Position numbers and translations under genes: made by a program
In this document: positions 13,309 to 13,349 of the stretch, one piece after another
How the letters are laid out: every line of letters begins with the position of its first letter
How positions within the stretch are numbered: position 1 is the first letter of the stretch
Notes under the pieces: model-generated
The model's input: the letters and a program-made list of their open reading frames with translations, nothing else
What the model was told of the DNA's origin: nothing
Databases searched by the model: none
Source of the DNA: DAOUMU01 sp034409055
GTDB taxonomy: Bacteria > Chloroflexota > Anaerolineae > 4572-78 > J111
NCBI GenBank assembly: GCA_034409055.1
Contig: DAOUMU010000196.1
Coordinates: 1-13,349, forward strand
Direction: 5' to 3'
DNA: 13,349 nt

Positions 13309-13349
13309 GAGTTGACAAGAAAAGGGTTTCTGGTTTAAGCTTCTTAGAT

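Overview
The window reads as a stretch of a bacterial chromosome or large contig with two accessory modules on either side of a more GC-rich, host-like segment. Nothing in it names the host. The low-complexity intergenic repeats, the URO-D family gene and the large TIR/protease/kinase cluster suggest a filamentous or multicellular lineage such as Chloroflexota. That is inference from gene style, not from a marker gene.

Region 1 (1-3275, + strand) is the end of a mobile element. Three small hairpins lead into a 5'-truncated FtsK/SpoIIIE-type translocase that has lost its Walker A half. It is followed by a two-helix membrane protein, an unrecognised small protein and a large serine recombinase. 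The genes overlap or lie close together as one operon.

Region 2 (3268-5553, - strand) is GC-richer. It holds a URO-D family (uroporphyrinogen decarboxylase / methylcobamide methyltransferase-like) gene, a short-repeat intergenic stretch and an unrecognised 363-aa gene. A 26-codon reading frame starts with an ATGA overlap at the end of the 363-aa gene and ends inside the recombinase stop region. It may be the front of a host gene into which the element integrated.

Region 3 (5554-6219) is a 666-base gap with no convincing gene. It contains short tandem motifs and several hairpins, and turns AT-rich in front of the next operon.

Region 4 (6220-13283, + strand) is the highlight. It is a four-gene cluster that looks like an immune or biological-conflict system: (a) a protein with two different TIR domains and a C-terminal winged-helix-like domain; (b) a 1007-aa protein with a second copy of that winged-helix-like domain, then a PQQ-like beta-propeller, an Ig/CARDB-like domain, two effector-associated-domain-like helical regions and a trypsin/V8-like serine protease with its triad visible; (c) an unrecognised 365-aa protein; (d) a cytosolic Ser/Thr kinase with a non-RD (HCD) catalytic loop and a TPR-like tail. 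The winged-helix-like domain is a tandem duplication of period 239 bp lying exactly across the (a)/(b) gene boundary, with 54 of 78 residues identical by hand count. This suggests that the TIR protein and the protease protein are coupled through a matched adaptor pair. The cluster ends in hairpins and a four-copy TAGGGAT heptamer repeat.
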